Numbered from the stretch's first letter, positions 33,473 to 43,231 are shown. The stretch: DNA of 64,000 bases from Linyphia triangularis (GCA_963978545.1 OZ021730.1:8687796-8751795); one strand, 5' to 3'. Notes: generated by a model from the letters alone, not told the origin. Numbers and translations are program-made.

Positions 33473-34107
33473 AGGTTATAGTTTATTTTATTCGGGCACT
33501 AGAGTCCCACCCACCGTGGAGTCCGCGATCTCGGGGTCAGTGCACACCGGCAAGCAACTAAAATAATGAAAAAAAGAAAATCGCAACTAAAAAGTTACGC
33601 ACGGTATGTCACTACCAGGTTGTCCAGTGCCTATACGCGACCGACTCGTCCCTGTAGAAGTCTCCACCCTTAACGAAATTCCCAGCAGACGAGCCGTACG
33701 CTTGATCCCTAGCCGCCGACGAAGTCGGACGACCAGCCGATTGATACACACGGGACCAATGTGTACCTCCCGTTTATCTGAAGCAAGGGCCAAAGTAGTG
33801 TATTGGGACAGTATGTCGCCCCTCAACTACCAGGATCCCCCTTTCCAGGGACACGGGTCTCCACGCACGGCAAACACGTGGGTGATTTAATCCCCGAGAG
33901 AAGCTGATAGCAACAGAGCGGCACAAAGCTTCTCAAGGGGAGCCCTCACCTCTAAAGAGGTAACCACAACGAGGGAAGAAAGAAGTCAAACGATAAATAC
34001 AAAACCAAAACGAGAAGGTAAAACAGAAGGAGGGATAGATCACTGGGGCACCCCGGGGTTGTGAAGCCCGTATTTACTTATAAAAAGTAAACCCCCTGAG
34101 GGGGGGG
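33473..34107 (-). promoter_or_regulatory. LINE-A copy C 5' UTR
   Basis: Homologous to 19083-19725, including the small frame 33587-33826 (MRGDILSQYTTLALASD) and the terminal hairpins. Confidence 0.7.
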
Positions 34108-35340
34108 ATAGAGAAAGATTTTACCCCCTATGAAATAGCTTTGGCTACAAAGAAAAAAAAAATACTTTGTGTTGCATTCAGGTGTATATATTCTCAGCCT
34201 CCTGAATCGTAAAAGAGGATTTACCCTTATTTCGTAATTGCCCCCCCCCCCCTTCAATAGAACCCCAAATGTTACACCTGAAGTATTAACTGGTTGTCGA
34301 ATGTCATCCAAATTGGTCGTAAAGTTCCACTATTGTTCGAAGCTGACGTCGCTCCCCTTATTAAACTGACCCCTGGCCAAAGAGATTCGTCTGGTCACAA
34401 AGCCTTCGCGGGCCCTATATGGGAAACAGGTGTGTGAATGTGTGTGTATCTGTTGCATCAAGCTAGTGTTCTCCCGTCTTCCATGGTGAATATTTAACGT
34501 CATAGAATTTATAGCAATTTAAATGTATGTGCCCCTTCAGCCCCCTAGGGAAAACTAGGTATGTGAATATGCTTCAAAGGAAAGCTTGCGTCGATCTGTT
34601 TCCTTGGTCTCTTTTTTCACTCGCCCCCTTTTTTTTTTTTTAAAGATCCCCCCTCTTTAGGCTTGTATCTTTTCCTGTGATCGGGTCCACTTCGCATTTG
34701 GATATTGACCTGATCGCTCCTGATACCAGTTTTTTTTCCCTGTGCTATCTTCACCCATTTTCCATTCCTGCCTACCTTTTGCCATGATTCAGCCAGTATC
34801 TCCCTCTTCCTCCGTGACGACTGTCTCTGAAATGGAGAGCTTTTCACCCCCTCGCTGTAGTCTAGATGAGAGACTTCTGAGAATTTCCCGTGAGCTAGCG
34901 ACCACATCGTTATCCGAAGGACGATGCCGCATTTGATTGAGTACCATTATGAATCGTGAAGTCCCTCGGCAACCCCGCAGCCCTTGCGTTGCATCACTGG
35001 CAGCGGGACAGGCCAGGTATGATGGATCACCCCCCTTGTACTCGGAGGTGTTTGATGGTGCTGTGCCCCCATCGCGTATGGGGGGAAATGAGAGGATGGG
35101 TTCTTCAATCGCTGCAAACTTTGATCTCTCGTCATCGGACACTGATGATGATGCCGATGCAAGAGATAGGAACAGTGGTGTTTTCCACGCTCTTATTGAC
35201 GGGTTACGTCCCCTCATGGGACCAGAGCAATTATCAATCGCCGAAAAACATTTTTCAGACGTGGCCACCATGAGGAGTGAGCTGGCCATGTCCCGTAAAA
35301 TGTACGGGAAACTCGCCAGAAAATACTGGCGAGTGAATGT
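34104..35340 (+). mobile_element. Repeat Q, copy 2 (divergent protein)
   Basis: The leader follows Q copy 1 up to about 34620 and then diverges. A C-run of 10 occurs at 34241. It lacks the SINE found in copy 1. It leads into ORFs that resemble the Q protein only at their C-terminal ends, and then directly into the duplicated 237-bp block. Confidence 0.7.
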
Positions 35341-35583
35341 TGCCGTTGATCAGGGTGGAACGCTTGAAACGGCAGTGGTGACTGCTTTGGTGTTGAGTGG
35401 AGGTCAAGAAATAAAAAGAAGGTTCGATCCAACTAGAGCTCTGGGAGAGGCTATTAGAGTAAGACAAGGCATGGTAGAAGCCCACAATGAGGCAGCCGGA
35501 AGAGGAGACGAGGGTAGACCACAGCCAGCAGCTGAGAATGAGCCGGCAGCACCTGATCCCATTGAGGGACTGACAAGTAAGTA
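34784..35583 (+). pseudogene. Q copy 2 protein, in two frames, fused to a nucleoprotein-like segment
   Basis: An ATG at 34784 opens MIQPVSPSSSVTTVSEMESF, stopping at 34936. A second frame at 34937-35584 runs NREVPRQPRSPCVASLAAGQ, then an acidic patch (SSSDTDDDADARDR) and a helical block (LRPLMGPEQLSIAEKHFSD, MYGKLARKYWR) that aligns with the C-terminal helices of the Q copy 1 protein. From 35341 the frame enters AVDQGGTLETAVVTALVLSG, identical to the C-terminal part of the nucleoprotein-like ORF at 36459. The fused reading ends LTSK. The block ends in ACAA|GTAAGT, which looks like a splice donor. Confidence 0.5.
35341..35577 (+). repeat. 237-bp direct duplication, unit 1
   Basis: Identical, in my reading, to 36459-36695 (TGCCGTTGATCAGGG ... 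GGGACTGACAAG). 237 bp is 79 codons and is read in frame in both places. The separation is 881 bp. Confidence 0.92.
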
Positions 35584-35793
35584 GTTTCGGTTTTGGCACA
35601 AATCGTATCTAGGATCATTATGTCATCATCGTCGTCTACCACGATTGGACATATTGTTTCATCACTGTTATCCTCACTTATTTCGCTCATTCGCAATACA
35701 AGACGCATAATATCCAGTAGCGCCTGTAGTTGAGAAATTAACTCCTGATCAAATATGACATTATGATCTAGGAAGTCCAGTAGTGGTGTTGGA

Positions 35794-36777
35794 AACTGAA
35801 CACCACTAAGTCTCTTCCTAGTGAACGATCCTCCGTCAGCTCCTGAGGAAGAAGCAGATCCACTGCAAGACAATGCCATCAGGTCTACACTGTTCTGGGG
35901 TCTGCTCTGCATTTACCGAAAGGCCTTAACCAAGGGAATGGGAGCGGCATACGGTACAGAGGTCTCTGAAAGAATGGACCAATTTTTCCATCAAAATGGT
36001 ATGACCATCACTGACGCGACCCATGGCAGATTGAACGGATTTGAAACGGAAGCCTCATTAACATCAAACTACAAAAAATTAATTTGCGGGATCGACATGT
36101 TCATGTTCAAATTCCAGAAACATGCAAGCTCAAAGATCAGAATGGCAACGCTGCCCTCTCGTTATCGGGGATGCGTAGCTGTGACAGCACTGGGCCAGAT
36201 CGCTCGTCTTTTAGGCAAGACAAATAAAGAACTTGTCCAATTTGTCCTCACATACCCAGTTGCACAAGATGTAGCTCGCATATCTAGACCAGGCCAAGGA
36301 ATGGAGGACCCACATGGATACTTTCCATACCATCTGGAAATGTCGATGTCAAACAAGAGTGCGTATTCTCTGCAAGCGAATCCGACACTTTGCTTCTGGC
36401 TCCATTGCATGGGTGCAATGCATGGACTTGGAAGATCACTAAATACACGCATGCCTGATGCCGTTGATCAGGGTGGAACGCTTGAAACGGCAGTGGTGAC
36501 TGCTTTGGTGTTGAGTGGAGGTCAAGAAATAAAAAGAAGGTTCGATCCAACTAGAGCTCTGGGAGAGGCTATTAGAGTAAGACAAGGCATGGTAGAAGCC
36601 CACAATGAGGCAGCCGGAAGAGGAGACGAGGGTAGACCACAGCCAGCAGCTGAGAATGAGCCGGCAGCACCTGATCCCATTGAGGGACTGACAAGAAATG
36701 ACCACCTGGTCCAGAAAGTGCTAGACATCCTAGAGGAAAACGATGGACTTCCTAGAGGAAAACGATGGACTTCCTGA
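35794..36777 (+). pseudogene. Nucleoprotein-like ORF of a negative-strand RNA virus (endogenous)
   Basis: About 320 residues on the plus strand, open from a stop near 35794, without a convincing ATG (first in-frame Met well inside), so the 5' end is missing or spliced. Seen: STLFWGLLCIYRKALTKGMG near residue 25, MATLPSRYRGCVAVTALGQI near 110, PHGYFPYHLEMSMSNKSAYS near 165, FWLHCMGAMHGLGRSLNTRM near 190, then a basic/acidic C-terminal region. The pattern of an Arg-Tyr-Arg core, a YFPYH-type segment and RS-N-RMP recalls nucleoproteins of mononega/jingchu-type viruses, often endogenised in arthropods. This is by motif memory, not a search. A 22-bp tandem duplication near 36729-36772 shifts the frame at the end, and the older frame appears to continue to about 36845. 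Confidence 0.5.
36459..36695 (+). repeat. 237-bp direct duplication, unit 2
   Basis: Second copy of 35341-35577. Here the block sits inside the nucleoprotein-like frame and continues into RNDHLVQKVLDILEEN, so this is likely the original position. Confidence 0.92.
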
Positions 36778-37017
36778 TGAAATGCTGTATATCTTGAGAT
36801 GCAGAGCAACTAAGTATGGAAACCGTCCACAGGGATCTATCGGAAGAAAAAAAAATCACGTTCTGGCGCAAATATGGCTAAAATAAAGTATTTGGAGCAG
36901 ATTTTTGTATTTGGCGCAGATCTGGGACCCCTGCAAGATGGAATAATCTGTTGTTGAATCAGTGATGTTTTCTTTAGGCTGTATTTTGGGCAAAGAAACG
37001 TTTCGCTTTGGTCCTTT

Positions 37018-37610
37018 TTCAAAACCCAAGAACAGAATTAGACACTTTAGGAGTTGCTTGATGAAGTTGTGTCGAAGCGTTAGTCCTCCATCGAATTGTA
37101 GCTGTGAAAAGGTCATAATGCTTGATAATTAGCCAAATAATTAAAAAAAAAAATTTGCACCATTTGAACTTCTAAAAAAAAAATTATTTTTGAACGTAGT
37201 CGTAAGTAGAAGTTAATTTTATCGTAATTTAAATTTTTGTTGCTTTATATATAATAATGTGATATAATTTGCCGTAGAAAAAAACTTTGTTAAATTGAAA
37301 GTGTTTTCTTAATGATCGCCAATTAATAGAGAATAAAAAAAAGAAATCCCCTCGTGCACTTAAAAGGATATCTTCCCAAAACTCGAGATTGACTTTAATT
37401 AGTTGTTTATTTTTTTTTCTTTTCTCAGAAACTGAAATATTAAAATATGATAATTATTAAATTTTATTTTTACCATTTTTATTAGTGATCATTTTAAATG
37501 AGTATACTTGTTTTAATTTCGGACTTTGATAGATAATTATCATAGTTTATTAGTTGCGCATTTATTATAAATTAGTTGATTTAATTAATAGATAAAATAA
37601 ATTGCAAATA
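37018..37610 (+). repeat. Dispersed repeat block R, copy 2
   Basis: Counterpart of 28580-29160. It follows the nucleoprotein-like ORF after about 170 bp, consistent with a 3' non-coding region of the same element. Confidence 0.75.
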
Positions 37611-37728
37611 TAATGACACATTCGATCCTATTTTGCACTAATTCAGCATCTTTTATTAGATTAAAATTACTAAAATTGCGAAAAATTTTATTGTTGGAAA
37701 TATGCCTAGTACAAGTTAAAACTATTTA

Positions 37729-37753
37729 CAACCACTATACCGTTTGGTCGGCT
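37729..37753 (-). repeat. 25-bp SINE head scrap
   Basis: AACCACTATACCGTTTGGTC followed by GGC equals the extreme 5' end of the SINE (reverse strand) with none of the body. LINE-mediated truncation removes 5' ends, so a 5'-only scrap must come from deletion or recombination. Confidence 0.7.
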
Positions 37754-37769
37754 ATTAAGGGTAATATGT

Positions 37770-39487
37770 TGCGAATATCCTTTTTGTTGACATCCTATAC
37801 AAAATCCCTTAAGAGGATAAGGAGGAAAGCTAAGGGAAAATCCACGGAGCCCAACACAGCTGAAGAAATTGAAATATCTGAGGATATTGTACACATGGGG
37901 GAAGATGGAGGGATTGGTTGTATTCAGATTATCTGGCGCCGTCAGCAACACGAGGGCTATAATGCGCCGAAACATTCGTCATTAGACAAGGCAACATACA
38001 TTTACAAACACCCATGCCTAACACGGGACTCGAACCCGCAACCTCGCGGTCTAGAATCTAGCACGCTAACCACTATACCGTTTGGTCGGCTAATTCAGTT
38101 AATGACTTGTGTATCTATGACAGCGAAGATGATGATAATGGAAGAGAGGAAATGAATAGAAGGGTGCAAGTAAATTCAGATCCATCGACAGAGGCTGGAG
38201 GAACGTTATCATCGGAATTGAGAAATGGCTTCTTGAAGCATAATGTTACTCATTCCTGTATCAATGAGTTGTTAGGTATACTTAAGAAGCGACATCCTGA
38301 ACTACCTAAAGATTCAAGAACTCTTTTAAACCCTCCACATCATGTCCCTGTTAAGGAGTTATCAAATGGTGAATATGTTCATTTTGGTATTCTCTCAGGG
38401 GGGGGCATACTAGAAAAATTGAAATTTGGTCTTGAATGTAGTGAAAAAAACTGACTTTAATATTTTTCACAGATGGGTTGCCACTTTTTAAGAGTTCGTT
38501 GAATAAGTTTGGGCCAATTTTATGTCTTCTTGAAGAGTCTTTAGATTCTAGGCCTTTTGTTGTGGGAGTTTTCTTTGGTAAGAGCAAACCAGAGTCTCTG
38601 ATTTTTTATGTGATTTTTTTAATGAAGTAACGGAATTAGTTAATAATCCAGTTTTTAATGGTGAAGAATTTGTTATTAATATTAAAGCTTTTGTATGTGA
38701 TGCCCCAGCGCGTTCTTTTGTTAAGTGTGTAAAATCTTACAATGGGTACTACGGGTGTGAGCGGTGCAATCAAAAAGGTGTGTAGCTTCAACGTATGACT
38801 ATTCCTGAATGTGACTCAGATAAGCGAAAAGACCAAGACTTTGTAAACATAACTTTTGATAGTAACGATCATTCTTTTGACAGTAGTGATGATGATGACG
38901 AGAAAGATGAACATATTGTAGCCCCATCCCATATACTTGACATCGATATCAAAATGGTTAGTATGTTCCCTCTTGATTATATGCACCTAGTTTGCTTAGG
39001 TGTGGTAAGGAAATTGGTAATGATTTGGTTTAGAGGGCCCTTGAATGTACGTTTGAGCCATTCTGACAGATGTTCTATCAATGAACATTCAATATCCATT
39101 TCAGAACATGCACATCAGGAATTTCAGAGGAGGCCTAGGTCTCTCAATGAAATTGACCGTTGGAAAGCCTCTGAATTTAGGTCGCTTTTGCTATACACTG
39201 GACCTGTAAGTTTTGAAGAATGTTTTGCCAGAGAATTTGTACATCAATTTTTTATGTTTGCACTTGGCAATTAGAATAATGCTTAGCAAAGTTCTAATTG
39301 CCGACAAGTTAGATTATGCCAAAAACTTATTGGGTTTTTTTGTAAAGCAAAGCTCAATTTTGTATGGGGAGAAACTTGTTATTTACAATGTACATTCTCT
39401 TTTACATCTCGCTGATGATGTACGCAAGTTTGGCCCTTTAAACACGATTAGTTCCTTCCCTTTTAAAGCGAGGGATACGGGCAGGGG
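37770..39487 (+). pseudogene. CACTA/Tnp2-like transposase remnant with an inserted SINE
   Basis: Plus-strand pieces in order. 37770-37912 is basic (RRKAKGKSTEP) and then acidic; after the SINE, 38107-38454 reads LRNGFLKHNVTHSCINELLG and LKKRHPELPKDSRTLL. After an AG-like acceptor (TTTTTCACAG near 38473) comes TDGLPLFKSSLNKFGPILC, then following a frameshift CDAPARSFVKCVKSYNGYYG with CERC. 38795-39274 reads MFPLDYMHLVCLGVVRKLV and RPRSLNEIDRWKASEFRSLL, and 39275-39487 reads YAKNLLGFFVKQSSILYG, YNVHSLLHLADDVRKFG, SSFPF. These are the landmarks of the metazoan Tnp2-type transposase family. Multiple frame breaks. Confidence 0.7.
37914..38090 (-). mobile_element. SINE inside the CACTA-like remnant
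   Basis: Full-length minus-strand copy with B-box and head intact (TTTGGTCGGC end at 38090). No clear target duplication is visible (flanks GGAGGGA and TAATTCAG), so it may be old or rearranged. Confidence 0.88.
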
Positions 39488-39585
39488 GAACAGTACAGAC
39501 TCCTAACATCTCCAGACGGACGGGGAAATGATCACTGTTGAGGAGATCCCGTCCGACATGAAAAGATAATAGATGTAGTTTAATC
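39488..39585 (-). mobile_element. Scrap of LINE-A ORF2 (endonuclease region)
   Basis: About 95 bp matching 17062-17160: shared AACATCTCCAGACGGACGGG (CTAGC in the parent), GATCACTGT and GAGATCCCGTCCGACATG. It has neither LINE end, so it was left by deletion or carried by another event. Confidence 0.85.
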
Positions 39586-39589
39586 GACT

Positions 39590-40104
39590 AAACCACTATA
39601 TATACATAAACAAACTCATCCACCATAGACAGTACGGATTTCGCGAATTAACAAGCTGTGAAGATGCAGTGTATGACCTCACAAAATATATAAAACAACT
39701 CAGCAGTAATAATCATACAGCCTTAACTACAATAGATATTAAATCCGCATTCGACAACTTAAACTGGTCTAAACTAAATCAAATCCTCTTTAACCTGAAA
39801 ATTCCCGAATATTACAGAATATTCATCTATAGCTAACTACAAAATAGAAAAATTACCTTTAAAGACGATAATATCTCCCTTACTAGAAATATTTTCAAAG
39901 GCGCTCCACAGGGCTCGGTCATTGCACCGGTCCTGTGGAACCTCTACTTCAACGGCTTGCTCGGGTTGGGGAGTGATCTGTACTTCATACAAGCCTTCGC
40001 CGACGATCTGGCGGTGGTGACCTTTGGCAGAACCAGGAAAATTTTGGAAAATAACACCAACCAAATTTTGAATATTGTCAGCGGTGTCCAGTGACAGGGA
40101 GTCG
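39590..40104 (+). pseudogene. Reverse transcriptase fragment of another non-LTR element (R1/RTE-like type)
   Basis: Plus-strand reading ELTSCEDAVYDLTKYI, TTIDIKSAFDNLNWSKLN (catalytic Asp), a stop, then KGAPQGSVIAPVLWNLYFNG and FADDLAVVTFG (the xADD box). The only LINE-type RT here on the plus strand, and clearly not the LINE-A/B family. One internal stop near 39833 broke the frame, which is why no long ORF covers it. It runs into Q copy 3 at about 40105. Confidence 0.85.
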
Positions 40105-40562
40105 AGGTATGTGAATATGCTTCAAAAGAAAAGCTTGCGACGATCTGTTCCCTTGGTTCCTTTTTTTTTTTCTTTTTCAAGATCCCCCCTTTTCAGGCTT
40201 GTATTTCTTTTCTGTGATCGTGTCCACTTCGCATCTGGATATCGTTCTGATCACTCCTGTTGTCAATTTGTTCTTCGCGTCATTCCCGCCTACCTTCTGC
40301 CACTATGCAATCTCCATCTCCCTCAACCTCCTTCGAAAGCCTTTTCGACATTGAAGTCGACTCGCCTCCTCGCCCGAGCATCCCAGCTCTGTTTGACTCC
40401 CTGACTGTGCCCCAGAAGGAGGACCACCGCCCGATAGCCACCGTGAGTTCACGCGGCCTCCGCCCCGTCGAAACGTCCGCCCCGAGCTGTGGCGCTCACT
40501 GCTCGGAGCTTTGCGGACCCTCCTCACCGGTTCCCGAGCCCGTCCGGCTGAATGACCCATGG
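40105..40562 (+). mobile_element. Repeat Q, copy 3, first part
   Basis: Begins GGTATGTGAATATGCTTC and continues through the CT-rich leader to the ORF ATG at 40304 (MQSPSPSTSFESLFDIEVDS), which is open to RLNDPW where element L interrupts it. This copy keeps the N-terminal half of the Q protein in one frame. Confidence 0.8.
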
Positions 40563-42727
40563 TGTTGTGATGATTTCACATCAATAACAAAGCTTCTTTA
40601 TTACGTTTTATATATATTTAATTAATCCCTTGCAAACTAGTATTAAAATTTATATTTAATATAACTGGGGCTAGTTAATTCATGAAAGTATGTAAGTTTT
40701 GTGGAATTGATTCTTTTATTAAACAAGTTACGAAAAAAATGTAAAAATAACGCTTGGCCAGGGGATTTGGGAAATGGTTGGTTCCTTTTTACATATATTT
40801 CCCCCGATCTGCCCTTGTAGTTAGATTAGTTCCCCCACACAACGGAGTTGCATCGAGTTCTGAGAAAAAAAGCAGGGGAATTTTCGAATTCTCCGGTCGT
40901 CTTAGCCACGTGGACGTCTCTGATTGGTGCAGCGGGTTATGCGGGGCTGCAAAGCGTCTCGAGACATTCATTCTGTCTGGACTTTCTCGTGGTGGAAGGA
41001 GGTGTTTTGCGTGCGGGAGAAAAAAAGATGGGACGCTCGCAGAAGTGGCGAGAAAATGGCACTGTGCCGCCATGTTGCGACGGGGCCTCTGAATAGCCTA
41101 AAATGTCCACCAATTCGGCGATTTTGATTCTGAGGTAGATTCTCGCCATCAGTTCGACGTTGCGAAAATAGTTCCACATCCTCTTGAGAGTGCTACCGGA
41201 TCTTCCGGCCGATGGAGTGTCAAGAACATTCCTTTTCCGTGTCCTGCCTGATGGGGACGAATAGATTATACATATAAATACATCCAGCCGGTGGCGTCCT
41301 GAAGAGCATCCTTTTCCATGTCCTGCCATGATACCGAATAGATCATACATATAAATACATCCAGCCGGTGGCGTCCTGAAGAGCATCCTTTTCCATGTCC
41401 TGCCATGATCCCGAATAGATTATACATATAAATACATCCAGCCGGTGGCGTCCTGAAGAGCATCCTTTTCCATGTCCTGCCATGATACCGAATAGATCAT
41501 ACATATAAATACATCCAGCCGGTGGCGTCCTGAAGAGCATCCTTTTCCATGTCCTGCCATGATCCCGAATAGATCATACATATAAATACATCCAGCCGGT
41601 GGCGTCCTGAAGAGCTTTCCTTTTCCGTGTCCTGCCATGTTACATATAAATACATCCATCCTGTGGCGTCCTGAAGAGCTTTCCTTCTCCGTGTCCTGCC
41701 ATGTTACATATAAATACATCCAGCCTGTGGCGTCCTGAAGAGCTTTCCTTTTCCGTGTCCTGCCATGTTACATATAAATACATCCATCCTGTGGCGTCCT
41801 GAAGAGCATTCCTTTTCCGTGTCCTGCCCGATGTGGCAAATTGAATAAAGATACATCCAGCCCGTGCCGTCATCAAAATACATCCAGCCCGTGCCGTCAT
41901 CAAAATACATCCAGCCCGTGCCGTCATCAAACTACATCCAGCCCGTGCTGTCATCGAAATACATCCAGCCCGTGCCGTCATCAAAATACTTCCAGCCCGT
42001 GCAGTCAACGAAATATATCCAGGTGATCCATTCCTCTAATACAGCCGGATATCCCTGCCTCGGACTGTGTCTCAGGAGCCTTTAGCCCGTTCAGCTTCTC
42101 CTGATACGTCTCAACGCTTAACTTCACAAGAACATTTTAACAAGCCGAGTTCTGGACCCCTCCCTTCCGGTTGATCCTTTCCTTGCCTCTTCACCATCCG
42201 TAGACGGAGCATGTCTACCACAGGTTCTTTTTGTTTACTTTATCGGCTAGACTAACTAGCTTATTACCGTCCCTTTTGGGAAGTTCTCATCTCACCTAAT
42301 CTCAGCCTAGGTGAACGAATCTTAATTTTGAGTCGGATCCTTTAAGAGGTCTAGTTATTCTGTCATTTCCCCTTTCTACTGGTCAAGTGTTGTTTCCCCC
42401 CCTTTGAAACCCTTTTAATCAAGTGTTGGGGTTTTTTTTTGCTACTGCCTAATTCTTAGGAAGTGTTGATTTAATATTCTATTTCAATAATGAAATTGTA
42501 ATGAGTAAATATCTTTTGGTTTCTTGATAAAATTAAACTGGTTGCTCGCTTAACAGTTGATGGTAGTGTGAATTTCTTACCTTTTGGGGGGTATCTTGAT
42601 CTTACGGGGTTTCTTTTCAGATTTGTGGTCAATAAGAGAATTTTAGGTGATAATTAGTAACACAACGCAACTGTACTAAATTGCTTAGGAACTTTATTTA
42701 TTAACTGGAAGAAAGCCAGAACAATGG
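40559..42727. mobile_element. Element L: 2161-bp TG...CA element with 4-bp target duplication
   Basis: 40563-42723 begins TGTTGTGATG and ends CCAGAACA (TGTT/AACA tips), flanked by ATGG at 40559-40562 and 42724-42727. The empty site is visible in Q copy 1 (ACCGATGGCTTCTTG). No transposase or pol is encoded; the interior holds a minisatellite. Its right third recurs at 51640-52029. TG..CA ends and a 4-bp duplication are LTR-retroelement-like, but two LTRs could not be paired, so a non-autonomous or recombined form is likely. Confidence 0.75.
41262..42020. repeat. Three-tier minisatellite (77-, 64- and 27-bp units)
   Basis: First about 5 units of 77 bp (ACATATAAATACATCCAGCC, GGTGGCGTCCTGAAGAGC, TTTTCCATGTCCTGCCATGA, then an AATAGAT spacer), then 3-4 units of 64 bp that lack the spacer (CATGTTACATATAAATAC start), then about 6 units of 27 bp (CATCCAGCCCGTGCCGTCAT plus CAAAATA). 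All share the ATACATCCAGCC core, so the tiers derive from one another. The open frames read through it on both strands are repeat artefacts. Confidence 0.93.
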
Positions 42728-43036
42728 CTACTTGATCGGAGCCATCGAGATTACGGTTGGAACGGGGAATCCTCCCTCGAATCGGACAGTGATGAGGAGA
42801 ACGAGGAGCCCACATTATAATCGGTGATGGCGGAATTGCGGTTTGTCCTCGATGAGGGCAAACTGAGTATCATTGAGAGAGCCATAGCCGGAGCCAAAGA
42901 GTCTGAGATCCGAGCCCATTTCGCCCAATCCAACTTGAACCATTTTAAGCGTAAATACACGCAGTTGCGTGGCAGCTTATCCAAAGCACTCCTTCAGAGT
43001 GATGCAGAGTTGCAAATAGTAAAAAAAAAAAAAAAG
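42728..43036 (+). mobile_element. Repeat Q, copy 3, second part
   Basis: Continuation after element L: DRSHRDYGWNG, SDSDEENEEPTL, stop, then MAELRFVLDEGKLSIIERAI and FKRKYTQLRGSLSKALL. Matches the C-terminal half of the Q copy 1 protein, ending in a run of A (poly-Lys codons). A TAA replaces one codon near 42819. Confidence 0.8.
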
Positions 43037-43058
43037 TAAATTCCATCCTCTGGTTCCT

Positions 43059-43171
43059 CGTCATTTAACAAACCAACATACATTTACAAACACCCATGCC
43101 TACACGGGACTCGAACCCGCAATCTCGCGGTCTAGAAGCCAGCACGCTAACCACTATACCGTTTGGTCGGC
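43059..43171 (-). mobile_element. Partial SINE (head and middle only)
   Basis: Contains the tRNA-like head and middle but lacks the LINE-like hairpin and AACC tail, which would lie left of 43059. The break falls at CTCGTCATTT, directly after the Q copy 3 tail. Confidence 0.85.
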
Positions 43172-43231
43172 AATATATTATTGAAAGACACCGTTAGCTT
43201 CAAATTTTTGAGGAGAGAGTTTGATCCGGAA

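Larger units (their letters stand above)
31213..34107 (-). mobile_element. LINE-A copy C, 5' end intact, 3' two thirds missing
   Basis: The 5' tip at about 34107 begins with the same CCCCCTCAGGGG hairpin and GTTTACTT/TAAGTAAA-type second hairpin as the 19.7-kb copy. 5' UTR, all of ORF1 and the first quarter of ORF2 are present, and the sequence stops near 31213 right after the endonuclease domain (SLPKMPKP). Loss of the 3' side with an intact 5' end is the reverse of normal LINE truncation and points to a later deletion. Its 5' tip abuts Q copy 2 exactly. Confidence 0.88.

Noticed and set aside
34789..35289. Minus-strand 166-residue frame
   Set aside because: Antisense shadow of the Q copy 2 protein.
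35454..35912. Minus-strand 152-residue frame with a run of Asp
   Set aside because: It overlaps both the 237-bp duplication and the N-like ORF on the other strand, has no homologous motif, and part of it is a shadow of the duplicated block.
39488..39585. End of the CACTA-like coding frame (ARDTGRGNSTDS)
   Set aside because: This part of the frame is antisense LINE-A ORF2 sequence fused by chance.
41262..41640. CRISPR-like array
   Set aside because: Units are contiguous and near identical with no unique spacers, and the DNA is eukaryotic.
41266..42085. Overlapping long frames on both strands (Arg/Pro/Ser-rich repeats)
   Set aside because: They are read through a tandem repeat whose 77- and 64-bp units change frame from unit to unit; no coding signal.
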